Both the position numbers and the translations under genes were made by a program. Shown here piece by piece: positions 21,825-31,041 of a stretch of 64,000 bases of DNA (position 1 is its first letter; every line of letters starts with the position of its first letter). The notes under the pieces are model-generated. The model was not told the origin of the DNA. It saw only the letters and a list, made by a program, of their open reading frames with translations, and did not search any database. Source of the stretch: Rhodococcus sp. X156 (GTDB lineage Bacteria > Actinomycetota > Actinomycetes > Mycobacteriales > Mycobacteriaceae); NCBI RefSeq assembly GCF_004006015.1, contig NZ_CP034766.1, forward strand, positions 1,521,001 to 1,585,000, read 5' to 3'.

Positions 21825-24800
21825 TCAGACGTTGCGCCGATACTGTCCGCCCACCTCGAAGAACGCGTCGCTGATCTGGCCGAGCGAGCAGTGCCGCACC
21901 GCCTCCATCAGCGCGGCGAACACGTTGCCCTCGCCCATGGCCGCGCGCTGCAGCTCGGTGATGGCCGACTCGGCGTCGCCGCGGTGGCGGTCGTGGTAGT
22001 CGTGCAGCCGGTCCAGCTGGGACTGCTTCTCCTGCTCCGTCGCCCGGGCCAGCTCCAGCGAGCCGTGCGCCTCGTCGTCGGCGTCGGGGTTGAGGAAGGT
22101 GTTCACACCCACGATGGGCAGCGAGCCGTCGTGCTTGCGGTGCTCGTAGAGCATCGACTCGTCCTGGATGCGCCCGCGCTGGTAGCCGGTCTCCATCGCG
22201 CCCAGCACCCCGCCGCGCTCGGCGATCCGGTCGAACTCGGCGAGGACCGCCTCCTCCACCAGGTCGGTGAGCTCGTCGATGACGTAGGAACCCTGCAGGG
22301 CGTTCTCGTTGCCCGACAGCCCCCACTCCTTGTCGATGATCATCTGGATGGCCAGCGCCCGCCGCACCGACGCCGAGCTCGGCGTGGTGACGGCCTCGTC
22401 GTAGGCGTTGGTGTGCAGGCTGTTGGCGTTGTCGTAGATCGCGCACAGCGCCTGCAGGGTGGTGCGGATGTCGTTGAAGTTCATCTCCTGCGCGTGCAGC
22501 GAGCGTCCCGAGGTCTGCACGTGGTACTTGAGCTTCTGCGACCGCTCGCCGGCGCCGTAGCGCTCCCGCATGGCCACCGCCCAGATGCGCCGCGCCACCC
22601 GGCCGATCACCGAGTACTCCGCGTCCATGCCGTTGGAGAAGAAGAACGACAGGTTGGGCGCGAAGTCGTCGATCGACATGCCGCGAGCCAGGTAGGACTC
22701 CACGTAGGTGAAGCCGTTGGCGAGGGTGAACGCCAGCTGGCTGATGGGGTTGGCCCCCGCCTCGGCGATGTGGTAGCCCGAGATGGACACCGAGTAGAAG
22801 TTCCGCACCGCGTTCTCGATGAAGTACTGCTGGATGTCGGCCATGCAGCGCAGCGCGAACTCGGTGGAGAAGATGCAGGTGTTCTGGCCCTGGTCCTCCT
22901 TGAGGATGTCGGCCTGCACGGTGCCGCGGACGTTGGCCAGCACCCAGGCGCGCAGCTCGGCGGCCTCGTCCTGGCTCGGCTCGCGGCCGTGCTCGTCGCG
23001 GAACGCCGCCAGGCGCTGGTCGATGGCGGTGTTGAGGAACATGGCCAGGATCGCCGGGGCGGGGCCGTTGATGGTCATCGACACCGAGGTGGTGGGCGAG
23101 CACAGATCGAAGCCGTCGAAGAGCACCTGCATGTCGTCCAGGGTCGCGATGGACACCCCGGAGGTGCCGACCTTGCCGTAGATGTCCGGACGTCGGTCGG
23201 GGTCGCGGCCGTAGAGGGTGACGGAGTCGAACGCGGTGGACAGCCGGGTGGCCTCGTTGCCGTCGGAGAGCAGCCGGAAGCGCCGGTTGGTGCGGAAGGC
23301 GTCACCCTCGCCGGCGAACATCCGGGCCGGCGCCTCCCCGGCGCGCTTGAACGGGAACACCCCGGCGGTGAACGGGAAGTAGCCGGGCAGGTTCTCCGCG
23401 CGCAGGAAGCGGGTGAGCTCGCCCTCGTCGGTGGTGCGCGGCAGCGCCACGCGGGGCACCGAGCTGCCGGACAGCGTCGGTCGGCGCAGCGGGGTGTGGA
23501 TCTCCTTGTCCCGCACGGTGTAGATCAGCTCGTCGCCGGAGTACTCCTGCACCCGGGCGGGCCAGTCCACCAGCAGCTGGGCCACCTCGGGGTGCAGCGC
23601 GTCGCCGGCCTGCGCGGCCAGCTCGCTGGCCTGCTCGGCGGCGTCCCCGGAGAGCAGCTCGGCGGCGGTGCGCAGGTGCTGCCGGCGGCGGGCGACCTCG
23701 ACGTTCTCCGCGGTCTGGGCGTGGTAGCCGCGCACCGCCTCGGTGATGTCGGCCAGGTAGCGGGAGCGCTGCGCCGGGATGGCGCTGGTGAGGCCCGTGG
23801 AGGCCATCACGTCCACCGTGGGCAGCACGCCCTCGCCGAGGGCCAGTCCCTTGCCGGCGAGCAGCTCGCGCAGCTGCTGGTAGAGCGCGGTGACGCCGTC
23901 GTCGTTGAACCGGGCGGCGCTGGTGCCGTAGACGGGCATGTCCTGCCACTGCTGGCCGAACGCCTCCCGGTTGCGGACCAGCTGGCGGGCGACGTCGCGG
24001 CGGGCGTCCTCGGCGCCGCGGCGCTCGAACTTGTTGATGGCGACCACGTCGGCGAAGTCGAGCATGTCGATCTTCTCCAGCTGCGAGGCGGCGCCGAACT
24101 CCGGCGTCATCACGTAGAGGGCGACGTCGCAGAAGTCCACGATCGCCGCGTCACCCTGGCCGATGCCCGGGGTCTCCACGATCACCAGGTCGAAGCCGGC
24201 GGCCTTGCACGAGGCGATGATCGCCTCGAGGTTCTCCGGGACCTGCGCGCCCGGCGTGCGGGTGGCCAGCGAGCGGAAGTAGGTGGTGGAGCCGCCGCCG
24301 GCGGTGTCCTCGGTGAGCGCGTTCATCCGGATGCGGTCGCCCAGCAGGGCGCCGCCGCGTCGGCGAGTGGGGTCGATGGCCAGCACCGCGATGCGCAGCT
24401 TGTCCTCGTTGTCCACCCGCAGGCGGCGCAGCAGCTCGTCGGTGAGCGACGACTTGCCCGACCCTCCGGTGCCGGTGATGCCGAGCACGGGCACGGTGCG
24501 CCCGGCGGCGGCTTCGGTCACCCGCTGCACCAGCTCGGGCGAGCGGCCGGCCTCGAGCACGGTGATGGTGCGAGCCAGGGCGGCCGGGTCGCCGGCGAGC
24601 AGGGCGTCCACGTCGGGGCCCTGGGCGGCCAGGTCGACGTCGCACTTGCGGACCAGCTCGTTGATCATGCCGGGCAGTCCCAGTCGCTGGCCGTCCTCCG
24701 GCGCGAAGATGCTCACCCCGCGGGAGGCGAGGAGCTTGATCTCCTCGGCCACGATGACGCCACCACCCCCGCCGAAGACCTGCACGTGCCCGGCGCCGAC

Positions 24801-25076
24801 CTCGCGCAGGCGCTCCACCAGGTAGCTGAAGTACTCCACGTGCCCGCCCTGGTAGGAGGAGATCGCCACTCCCTGGGCGTCCTCCTGCAGCGCCGCGGTG
24901 ACCACGGCATCCACGCTGCGGTCGTGGCCGAGGTGGATCACCTCCGCCCCCTGGGCCTGCAGCACCCTGCGCATGATGTTGATGGCCGCGTCGTGCCCGT
25001 CGAACAGGCTCGCCGCGGTGACGAACCGCACCGGGTGCGCAGGCACGTGCAGCGGGGGAGGTGTGATGTCAGCCAT
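21825..25076 (-). CDS. icmF: fused isobutyryl-CoA mutase IcmF
   Basis: 1083 residues from an ATG at 25076. IcmF is an adenosylcobalamin enzyme that interconverts isobutyryl-CoA and n-butyryl-CoA, and some members also act on pivalyl- or isovaleryl-CoA. The N-terminal B12 domain (about 15-140) holds DGH at 26-28, with His28 as the cobalt ligand. A MeaB-like G-protein chaperone follows (P-loop GITGTGGSGKSS at 199-210; NKFERRGAED further on), then the mutase TIM barrel. This order distinguishes it from methylmalonyl-CoA mutase, whose chaperone is separate. It supports branched-chain acid and valine catabolism. A leaderless-type promoter with tandem operator boxes lies directly upstream. Confidence 0.95.
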   Translation of the reverse strand: MADITPPPLHVPAHPVRFVTAASLFDGHDAAINIMRRVLQAQGAEVIHLGHDRSVDAVVTAALQEDAQGVAISSYQGGHVEYFSYLVERLREVGAGHVQVFGGGGGVIVAEEIKLLASRGVSIFAPEDGQRLGLPGMINELVRKCDVDLAAQGPDVDALLAGDPAALARTITVLEAGRSPELVQRVTEAAAGRTVPVLGITGTGGSGKSSLTDELLRRLRVDNEDKLRIAVLAIDPTRRRGGALLGDRIRMNALTEDTAGGGSTTYFRSLATRTPGAQVPENLEAIIASCKAAGFDLVIVETPGIGQGDAAIVDFCDVALYVMTPEFGAASQLEKIDMLDFADVVAINKFERRGAEDARRDVARQLVRNREAFGQQWQDMPVYGTSAARFNDDGVTALYQQLRELLAGKGLALGEGVLPTVDVMASTGLTSAIPAQRSRYLADITEAVRGYHAQTAENVEVARRRQHLRTAAELLSGDAAEQASELAAQAGDALHPEVAQLLVDWPARVQEYSGDELIYTVRDKEIHTPLRRPTLSGSSVPRVALPRTTDEGELTRFLRAENLPGYFPFTAGVFPFKRAGEAPARMFAGEGDAFRTNRRFRLLSDGNEATRLSTAFDSVTLYGRDPDRRPDIYGKVGTSGVSIATLDDMQVLFDGFDLCSPTTSVSMTINGPAPAILAMFLNTAIDQRLAAFRDEHGREPSQDEAAELRAWVLANVRGTVQADILKEDQGQNTCIFSTEFALRCMADIQQYFIENAVRNFYSVSISGYHIAEAGANPISQLAFTLANGFTYVESYLARGMSIDDFAPNLSFFFSNGMDAEYSVIGRVARRIWAVAMRERYGAGERSQKLKYHVQTSGRSLHAQEMNFNDIRTTLQALCAIYDNANSLHTNAYDEAVTTPSSASVRRALAIQMIIDKEWGLSGNENALQGSYVIDELTDLVEEAVLAEFDRIAERGGVLGAMETGYQRGRIQDESMLYEHRKHDGSLPIVGVNTFLNPDADDEAHGSLELARATEQEKQSQLDRLHDYHDRHRGDAESAITELQRAAMGEGNVFAALMEAVRHCSLGQISDAFFEVGGQYRRNV

Positions 25077-25082
25077 ACACGG

Positions 25083-25120
25083 ATAGTAGGACGTCCACGC
25101 AAAAAATGCTAGGACGTCCA
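25083..25120 (-). promoter_or_regulatory. icmF promoter: -10 adjoining the start codon and two operator boxes
   Basis: On the minus strand TACTAT (25088-25083) lies six bases before the ATG at 25076, so transcription should start at or next to the A of the start codon, giving a leaderless mRNA. Two identical copies of TAGGACGTCCA, each containing the palindrome GGACGTCC, lie at 25087-25097 (touching the -10) and 25110-25120 (over the -35 region), 23 bases apart. They are placed for repression, probably by the MarR protein of the same operon. Confidence 0.6.
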
Positions 25121-25288
25121 TGGATATGGGTGGCGGACACCGCGGCCCGGCCGTCGCTGACCGGGCGGCTGCCGCCCAGCCCTGACGATGCTGGCTGAGC
25201 CGGCTCGTGAACAATGACGGTCGCCGGCCCGTGCGGGGCCGCGGCAACGACGTCATGGATCAAGCGCTTCGCCGAAAGGGGCTCTCGC

Positions 25289-26122
25289 GTGCGCATCGCG
25301 CTGCTCGGAACTGGACTGATGGGCACTCAGCTGGGCAGGCACCTGCTCGCCGCGGGCCACGAGCTGACCGTCTGGAACCGAACCTCGGACAAGACCGCGG
25401 CCCTGGTGGTTGCCGGGGCGCGCGCCGTGGACACCCCGCAGGAGGCGGTGGCGGGCGCGGACACCGTCGTCACCGTGCTCTTCGGTCCGCCCTCGGTGCG
25501 CGACACGGTGATCGGTCCGAACCTGCTGCCCGAGGGCACGCTCTGGCTGGACGTGAGCACGGTCGGGCCCGACGACACCGACCGCTTCGCCGCGGCGGCC
25601 CGTGAGCGCGGCGTGCGCTACGTGGCCGGGCCGGTGATCGGGTCGATGGTCCCGGCGGCAGCGGGCGAGCTGGGCGTGCTGCTCGGCGGCGACGCCGGCG
25701 ACGTGGCCGAGGCCCGGGAGCTGGCGCTGCTGTGGGGCGACCCGGCCAAGATCCGCACCTTCCCCACCCAGCGGGAGGCCGCCGCCGGCAAGCTGGTGGT
25801 GAACCTGGCGCTGGCCGTGGCGATGCAGGGCGTGTCCGAGGCGCTGACCCTGGCGTCGGACACCGGCCTGGACCGCGACGTCACGCTGTCGCTGCTGGCC
25901 GGCTCCATGCTCGCTCCCGCCGTGGCGGCCAAGAAGCGCCAGCTCTCCGAGCGCGACTTCGAGGAGGCGCAGTTCACCGCGGACGCGCTGCTGAAGGACA
26001 CCGACCTGATCCTCTCGGCCACGCTCGGCCTGCACGCGGTGCAGGCCGCGCACGACGCCCTGGAGGCGGCGCAGGAGGACGGGCGCGGCGGCGAGGACTT
26101 CTCCGTCATCGCCGACGTCTGA
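25289..26122 (+). CDS. NAD(P)-binding beta-hydroxyacid dehydrogenase-family enzyme
   Basis: 277 residues from a GTG at 25289, seven bases after AAAGGGG; longer frames upstream look noncoding. The Rossmann motif LLGTGLMGTQLG lies at about 5-16, GPVIGSM is the substrate-loop equivalent, and AAAGKLVVNL provides the catalytic lysine (about 166). The all-helical C-terminal domain is complete. It resembles 3-hydroxyisobutyrate dehydrogenase and the imine reductase/glyoxylate reductase branches; the substrate is not defined. 3-Hydroxyisobutyrate use would fit its place next to icmF in valine-related metabolism, but the two are transcribed divergently. Confidence 0.85.
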   Translation: MRIALLGTGLMGTQLGRHLLAAGHELTVWNRTSDKTAALVVAGARAVDTPQEAVAGADTVVTVLFGPPSVRDTVIGPNLLPEGTLWLDVSTVGPDDTDRFAAAARERGVRYVAGPVIGSMVPAAAGELGVLLGGDAGDVAEARELALLWGDPAKIRTFPTQREAAAGKLVVNLALAVAMQGVSEALTLASDTGLDRDVTLSLLAGSMLAPAVAAKKRQLSERDFEEAQFTADALLKDTDLILSATLGLHAVQAAHDALEAAQEDGRGGEDFSVIADV

Positions 26123-26169
26123 GCCTCGCAGGGCGGTGACCAGCACCGACGGGGGCTGGAGTGGTAGCG

Positions 26170-26200
26170 GACCCCGTGGTCAGATCCTGACCACGGGGTC
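26170..26200 (+). terminator. perfect 14-bp hairpin, terminator or TetR operator
   Basis: GACCCCGTGGTCAG (26170-26183) and its exact complement (26187-26200) enclose ATC. It lies 47 bases after the dehydrogenase stop and 52 bases before the TetR start, followed by AGTTTCT. A possible -35/-10 pair, CTGACC (26187-26192) and TAGGGT (26211-26216) with an 18-base spacer, overlaps its right arm. It could therefore be an operator for the TetR gene instead of, or as well as, a terminator. Confidence 0.55.
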
Positions 26201-26252
26201 AGTTTCTGGGTAGGGTGTGCCACGTCACCACCCGCCGCCCCGGGGAGCTGCC

Positions 26253-26855
26253 GTGCGCCAGACCCGCGAGGAAGTGCTCGGCGAGATTCGCGCGCGCACC
26301 CTCGAGCTGGTGGCCACGCAGGGCTACGAGGCCACCACCCTGCAGGAGATCGCGGCCTCGGTGGGGTACTCCAAGTCGGCGCTGCTCTACCACTTCGCGT
26401 CCAAGGAGGCGCTGGTCGCGCAGGCACTGCTCGAGCCGCTGCAGCGGATGCAGGAGTACCTGGCCGTCGCCGCGCACACCGATCGTGCGCAGCAGGCCAG
26501 CGACCTGGTGCGGCTGATCGTGTCGCACCGCTACGAGGTGTTCCTGATGCTGCGTCACGGGGAGCGGCTGCACCAGCTGGAGCCCGCCCTGCGCCTGGAC
26601 GAGTACACCGACCGCGTGCGCGCGCTGTTCTGTGGGCCCGGCGCCGGGCTGGCCGAGGAGGTCGCGGTCCGGGTGGCCATCACGGGAGTGGCGGAGACCG
26701 CCATGGTCCTGCTGGACGTGCCCGACGAGGAGCTGGGTCCTGCGCTGCTCGCCGCCGCCCTGCCGGTGCTCGCTCCCGGCTCTGCTGCGCCGGATCCCTC
26801 TGCGCCGGATCGCTCTGCACCGGACCCTGCTGCCCCCGCTCCGACCCGCGCCTGA
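26253..26855 (+). CDS. TetR-family regulator of the MMPL transporter
   Basis: 200 residues from a GTG at 26253, five bases after GGGGAG. The N-terminal TetR helix-turn-helix (about 5-50) reads TTLQEIAASVGYSKSALLYHF then SKEALV. The ligand domain follows, and the last 25 residues are a Pro/Ser/Ala/Asp-rich tail with a repeated APDxSAPD pattern, probably disordered. It sits 20 bases before an MMPL-family exporter gene and is co-transcribed with it, so it probably represses its own operon and responds to an exported compound. Confidence 0.88.
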   Translation: MRQTREEVLGEIRARTLELVATQGYEATTLQEIAASVGYSKSALLYHFASKEALVAQALLEPLQRMQEYLAVAAHTDRAQQASDLVRLIVSHRYEVFLMLRHGERLHQLEPALRLDEYTDRVRALFCGPGAGLAEEVAVRVAITGVAETAMVLLDVPDEELGPALLAAALPVLAPGSAAPDPSAPDRSAPDPAAPAPTRA

Positions 26856-26875
26856 CGAGCTCCCGGAGGACACCC

Positions 26876-29086
26876 ATGGCCACACTGCTCGCCCAGCTCG
26901 GCCGGTGGAGCTTTCTGCACCGGTGGACGGTGGTGGCCGCCTGGGTGGTGCTGGTGGCCGTCGTCGGCACCAGCGCCGCCCTGTTCAAGGGCCCCACCCC
27001 GGAGAACTCCTTCTCCATCCCCGGCACCGAGTCACAGCAGGCCATCGACACGCTGGCCGAGCGCTTCCCCGCGGCCAGCGGCTCCTCGGCCACCATCGTC
27101 ATCACCGGCCCGGCCGGCACGACGGTGACCGACCCGGCCGTGCAGGCCCAGGCGCAGCGGGTGCTCGCCGCCGCCCAGCAGCTGCCGCACGTGGTTCCCG
27201 GCCCGGCCGGCGTCACCACCGTGACCTCCCCGGACGGCGCCGTGCTCATGGCCCAGCTGCGCTACGACGTGCAGACCGCCGAGCTCGGTGACTCCGACCG
27301 CACCGCGCTGAAGGCCCTGGGCGGGCCGGAGCGGGCGGCCGGGCTGACGGTGGAGGTCAGCGGTGAGCTGGTGCAGGGCGGGCAGGGTGCGATCTCACCG
27401 CTGGAGGGCGTGGGGCTGCTGCTGGCCCTGGCGGTCCTGGTGGTCACCTTCGGCTCGCTGCTGGCCGCCGGCATGCCGCTGCTCACCGGGCTGGTGGGGG
27501 TGGCGGTGGGCGTGGGCGGCCTGGTCGCGCTGTCCGGGGTGGTGGAGGTGTCCTCCACCGCGCCGATCCTCGCCCTCATGCTCGGGCTGGCCGTGGGCAT
27601 CGACTACTCGCTGTTCATCGTCTCCCGGCACCGCAGCCAGCTCGCCACCGGCATGCGCCCGGAAGACTCGGCGGCGCTGGCCGTGGGCACCGCCGGCAGC
27701 GCGGTGGTGTTCGCCGGCCTCACGGTGATGATCGCGCTGGTGGGGCTCACGCTGGTGGGTATCCCGTTCCTCGGCTCGATGGGTCTGGTGGCCGCGGCCA
27801 CGGTGCTGATCACCGTGCTGGTGGCGCTCACGCTGCTGCCGGCGATGCTGGGTCTGGCGGGTGAGCGCCTGGTGCCCGTGCCGGGATCACGGGTGGCCCG
27901 TCGGCAGGCCCGCGGCAACACCATGGGGGAGCGGTGGGTGCGGCTGGTCACCCGTTTCCCGGTGCTGGTGGTGATCGGGGTGGTCGCCGGGCTGGGGGCG
28001 CTCGCCCTGCCCGTGCAGGACATCCAGCTGGGCCTGCCGAGCGCGGGCACCGCCCCGCCGGAGAGCACTCAGCGCAAGGCCTACGACCTGGTGGCCCAGC
28101 ACTTGGGGCCGGGCGTCAACGGCCCGCTCACCATCGTGGTGGACACCCGCGGATCCGGCGCCGACGTCACCCAGTCGGCCTCCCGGGTGGCTGCCGCGCT
28201 GCGAGCGGTGAGCCCGGACGTGGCGCAGGTGACCGCACCGATGGCCGCGCCCTCGGGCGACCTCGCCCTGGTCAACGTGGTGCCCCGCAGCGGTCCCGAC
28301 TCCGAGGAGACCACCGAGCTGGTGCGCACCATCCGGGACGCAGCTCCGGGGCTGGGCGCCGACACCGGGTCGGTCGTCCAGGTCACCGGCCCGACCGCGC
28401 TGGGCATCGACGTCTCCCAGGGGCTGTCCTCGGCGCTGCCGCTGTTCCTGGTGGTGGTGGTCGGCCTGGCGCTGCTGCTGCTGGCGGTGGTGTTCCGCTC
28501 CGTGCTGGTGCCGCTGAAGGCGGCGGCGGGGTTCCTGCTCACCGTCGGCGCCTCGCTGGGCTGCGTGGTCGCCGTCTTCCAGTGGGGCTGGCTGAGCGGG
28601 CTGCTCGGGGTGGACACCCCCGGCCCGATCACCAGCTTCCTGCCCGTGCTGCTGGTGGGGCTGCTGTTCGGCCTGGCCATGGACTACGAGGTGTTCTTGG
28701 TGACCCGCATGCGCGAGGAGCACGTGCACGGCGCCGACCCGGACGAGGCGGTCCGGGTGGGCTTTCGCGAGGGCGCCCGGGTGGTCACCGCGGCGGCGCT
28801 GATCATGACCTCGGTGTTCGTCGGCTTCGCCCTGTCGGACGACCCCATCACCAAGTCGATCGCCCTCGCCCTGGCCATCGGGGTGCTGATCGATGCCTTC
28901 GTGGTGCGGATGACGCTGGTGCCGGCCGTGCTGGCGCTGTTCGGCCGGCGGGCGTGGTGGCTGCCGGCCTGGGCCGACCGGGTCCTGCCGCGGGTGGACA
29001 TCGAGGGCGAGCAGCTCGACGGCGAGCGCCAGGCGCTGCAGGCGGCGGCCGAGGACGACCCGCCGGTACCCAGCGAGGTGCGCTGA
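26876..29086 (+). CDS. MMPL-family RND transporter
   Basis: 736 residues from an ATG at 26876 with CGGAGGA upstream. It has twelve predicted membrane helices in the RND pattern: one N-terminal helix, a periplasmic domain (about 45-175), five helices, a second soluble domain (about 385-520) and five more helices. Both halves carry the proton-relay motif, GIDYSLF (about 242) and AMDYEVF (about 602), as in MmpL proteins. The protein is shorter than the lipid exporters MmpL3 and lacks their long cytoplasmic tail, resembling the MMPL drug or small-molecule exporters of actinobacteria. Control by the upstream TetR gene is likely. Confidence 0.9.
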   Translation: MATLLAQLGRWSFLHRWTVVAAWVVLVAVVGTSAALFKGPTPENSFSIPGTESQQAIDTLAERFPAASGSSATIVITGPAGTTVTDPAVQAQAQRVLAAAQQLPHVVPGPAGVTTVTSPDGAVLMAQLRYDVQTAELGDSDRTALKALGGPERAAGLTVEVSGELVQGGQGAISPLEGVGLLLALAVLVVTFGSLLAAGMPLLTGLVGVAVGVGGLVALSGVVEVSSTAPILALMLGLAVGIDYSLFIVSRHRSQLATGMRPEDSAALAVGTAGSAVVFAGLTVMIALVGLTLVGIPFLGSMGLVAAATVLITVLVALTLLPAMLGLAGERLVPVPGSRVARRQARGNTMGERWVRLVTRFPVLVVIGVVAGLGALALPVQDIQLGLPSAGTAPPESTQRKAYDLVAQHLGPGVNGPLTIVVDTRGSGADVTQSASRVAAALRAVSPDVAQVTAPMAAPSGDLALVNVVPRSGPDSEETTELVRTIRDAAPGLGADTGSVVQVTGPTALGIDVSQGLSSALPLFLVVVVGLALLLLAVVFRSVLVPLKAAAGFLLTVGASLGCVVAVFQWGWLSGLLGVDTPGPITSFLPVLLVGLLFGLAMDYEVFLVTRMREEHVHGADPDEAVRVGFREGARVVTAAALIMTSVFVGFALSDDPITKSIALALAIGVLIDAFVVRMTLVPAVLALFGRRAWWLPAWADRVLPRVDIEGEQLDGERQALQAAAEDDPPVPSEVR

Positions 29087-29087
29087 C

Positions 29088-29128
29088 GACACCAGGCCGC
29101 CCCTGCTGAGCAGGAGCGGCCTGGTGTC
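29088..29128. terminator. bidirectional terminator between the MMPL and helicase genes
   Basis: Arms of 13 bases (29088-29100 and 29116-29128) are perfectly complementary and enclose an inner CCTGCT/AGCAGG pair. It starts two bases after the MMPL stop and ends 15 bases before the convergent helicase gene's end at 29144. Confidence 0.75.
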
Positions 29129-29143
29129 GAGGTGCTGGAGGGG

Positions 29144-30718
29144 CTAGCGGCCCTGGGAGCGGCGCTGGCCGCCCCCACCGCCGGCGCTGCCGCCGCGGCG
29201 GGCCTGCCCGGAGCCGGAGCGGCGCGGTGCTGCGGCGCCGCCGCCCACACCACCCCGACGACCGCCGGCCCGGCTGACCTGCTGCTGCGGGGGAGCCGGT
29301 GCCATCACCGGGGTGCCGCTGGGGCTGCGGGCTCCGGTGATCCGGGCCAGGTCGGTGTCACCGGCGCGCACCGGGGTGCTGATCGCCTTGACGCCGGCCT
29401 TGCGGGTCATGGCCTCCACCTCGCGCCGCTCGGGGTGGGTGACCAGGGTGACCACGATGCCCTGGTCGCCGGCCCGTGCCGTCCGGCCGGCGCGGTGCAG
29501 GTAGTCCTTGGGGTCGGCCGGCGGGTCCACGTGCACCACGAGGCTGACGTCGTCGACGTGGATGCCGCGGGCGGCGACGTCGGTGGCCACCAGCACCGGG
29601 GTGGTGCCGTCCTTGAAGGCGTCCAGCGTGCGGGTGCGGTTGTTCTGCGCCTTGCCGCCGTGCAGGGCACCGGTCATCGCACCGGTGGCCCGCAGCTGCT
29701 TGGCCAGCCGGTCCACGCCGTGCTTGGTGCGCACGAACATGATGGTGCGACCCTCGCGCGCGGCGATGTGGGCGACGACGTTCTTCTTGTCGTCGGGGTC
29801 GATCATCAGCAGGTGGTGCTCCATCGTGGTGACGCTGGCCGACGGCGGCGCGGTGGAGTGCGTCACGGGGTTGGTCATGTAGCGCTTGACCAGCTTGTCG
29901 ACCTCACCGTCGAGGGTGGCCGAGAAGAGCAGGCGCTGCCCGCGCGGGGTCTTGTCCAGCAGCTTGGTCACCTGGGGCAGGAAGCCCATGTCGGCCATGT
30001 GGTCGGCCTCGTCGAGCGCGGTGATGACCACGTCCTGCAGGCCGGCAGTGCGCTGCTGCACGTGGTCGGCCAGCCGGCCGGGGGTGGCCACGAGCAGGTC
30101 GATGCCGTCGGCGAGCTGGCTGACCTGGCGGCCGATGTTCACGCCACCGACCACGGTGCCGATGCGCAGGCCCAGGGCCTTGGCGAGCGGCTCCAGCTCA
30201 GCGGTGACCTGCGAGGCGAGCTCGCGGGTGGGCACCAGCACCAGCCCGCGCGGGTTGCGTGGGGTGGAGCGGGCGCCGGCCAGCTTGGCCAGCATCGGCA
30301 GGCCGAAGGCCAGGGTCTTGCCCGAGCCGGTCTGCGCGCGGCCGAGCACGTCGCGGCCGGCCAGGGAGTCGGGGATGGTGACCGTCTGGATGGCGAACGG
30401 GGCGGGCTTGCCCTGGGCGACGAGCGCAGCCACGAGAGCCTCGGGCAGGCCGATCTCCGCGAAGGTGCGGGTCGGCGTCGGCGTGCTGGACGCGTCGTGG
30501 TCGGGCACGGTCGAGGCGGCCGGGGCAGCGGTGGCCGGTGCAGCCTGGGCCTTGGTGGCCCGGCGGGGGGCCGCCGCGCGAGGGGCGGCGGTGCGGGGGG
30601 CCGCTGCGGCGTGGCCACCGGTGCTCGGGGTGGCGGTGGTCTCGGCTGCGGCGGGGGCGCCGGCCGGACGTCGGCCCGAGCGTCGGCGGGGGCGGGACGG
30701 GGACTGCGGTGCGGTCAA
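29144..30718 (-). CDS. DEAD-box ATP-dependent RNA helicase
   Basis: 524 residues from a TTG at 30718, seven bases after GGAGG, which decides this unusual start. The basic, Ala/Thr/Pro-rich N-terminus (about 1-80) is followed by the helicase core: AQTGSGKT (motif I), PTRELA, GG, TPGR, LDEAD (motif II), SAT (III), and HRAGRTARAG (VI). The C-terminal 60 residues are rich in Gly, Arg, Gln and Ser, like RNA-binding tails of RhlE/DeaD-type enzymes. It should unwind structured RNA in the cytoplasm during ribosome assembly or cold growth. A closely similar paralogue lies at 34068-35639. Confidence 0.93.
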   Translation of the reverse strand: MTAPQSPSRPRRRSGRRPAGAPAAAETTATPSTGGHAAAAPRTAAPRAAAPRRATKAQAAPATAAPAASTVPDHDASSTPTPTRTFAEIGLPEALVAALVAQGKPAPFAIQTVTIPDSLAGRDVLGRAQTGSGKTLAFGLPMLAKLAGARSTPRNPRGLVLVPTRELASQVTAELEPLAKALGLRIGTVVGGVNIGRQVSQLADGIDLLVATPGRLADHVQQRTAGLQDVVITALDEADHMADMGFLPQVTKLLDKTPRGQRLLFSATLDGEVDKLVKRYMTNPVTHSTAPPSASVTTMEHHLLMIDPDDKKNVVAHIAAREGRTIMFVRTKHGVDRLAKQLRATGAMTGALHGGKAQNNRTRTLDAFKDGTTPVLVATDVAARGIHVDDVSLVVHVDPPADPKDYLHRAGRTARAGDQGIVVTLVTHPERREVEAMTRKAGVKAISTPVRAGDTDLARITGARSPSGTPVMAPAPPQQQVSRAGGRRGGVGGGAAAPRRSGSGQARRGGSAGGGGGQRRSQGR

Positions 30719-31041
30719 GGGTGTACCTCCGGTACGTGGTCACGTCCCGGCGGCACACAACGAGGTGTGGACAGTCACGAGGACGTCGCGCAGCAGCTGG
30801 ATCAGCCGTTGCAGCGGATGTGTCCGAGCATCGCCGGACTGACGCCAGCGGAGTGCTCGGGAGTGCGCGGCGGTGACGCCGCGCTGGAGCAGCACGATCA
30901 TCGTGCTTGCCTGAGGTAATCATACAGGCCGTTGGGCGGAGAGTGACGGCGCGGCGAGGGTGTTCAGCGACACGCCCGGTCGCCGGCGGCTGCCGGGACC
31001 GGGCGTGCGCTGCGAAAGCTCCTGCTCAGCAGGGTGGTGGG
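30719..31041 (-). promoter_or_regulatory. long 5' leader and promoter region of the helicase gene
   Basis: The region holds no gene. On the minus strand TATGAT (30924-30919) is a good -10 with no clear -35, giving a leader of about 190 bases before the TTG at 30718. A near-perfect palindrome AGCACGAT-c-ATCGTGCT (30891-30907) lies just inside the predicted transcript. Long structured leaders are common for cold-responsive DEAD-box helicase genes. The part from 30965 to 31012 is the gnd terminator. Confidence 0.4.
30965..31012 (-). terminator. terminator hairpin after gnd
   Basis: CACGCCCGGTC (30971-30981) pairs with GACCGGGCGTG (30997-31007), extended by CAGCG/CGCTG across one bulged base, with an inner CCGGC/GCCGG pair. 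It begins 30 bases past the gnd stop. Confidence 0.7.

Noticed and set aside
25259-25272. ATCAAGCGCTTCGC before the beta-hydroxyacid dehydrogenase-like gene as a KstR2 box
   Set aside because: Two fixed positions of the right half do not match, and the CAAGCGCTT core can arise by chance in this composition.
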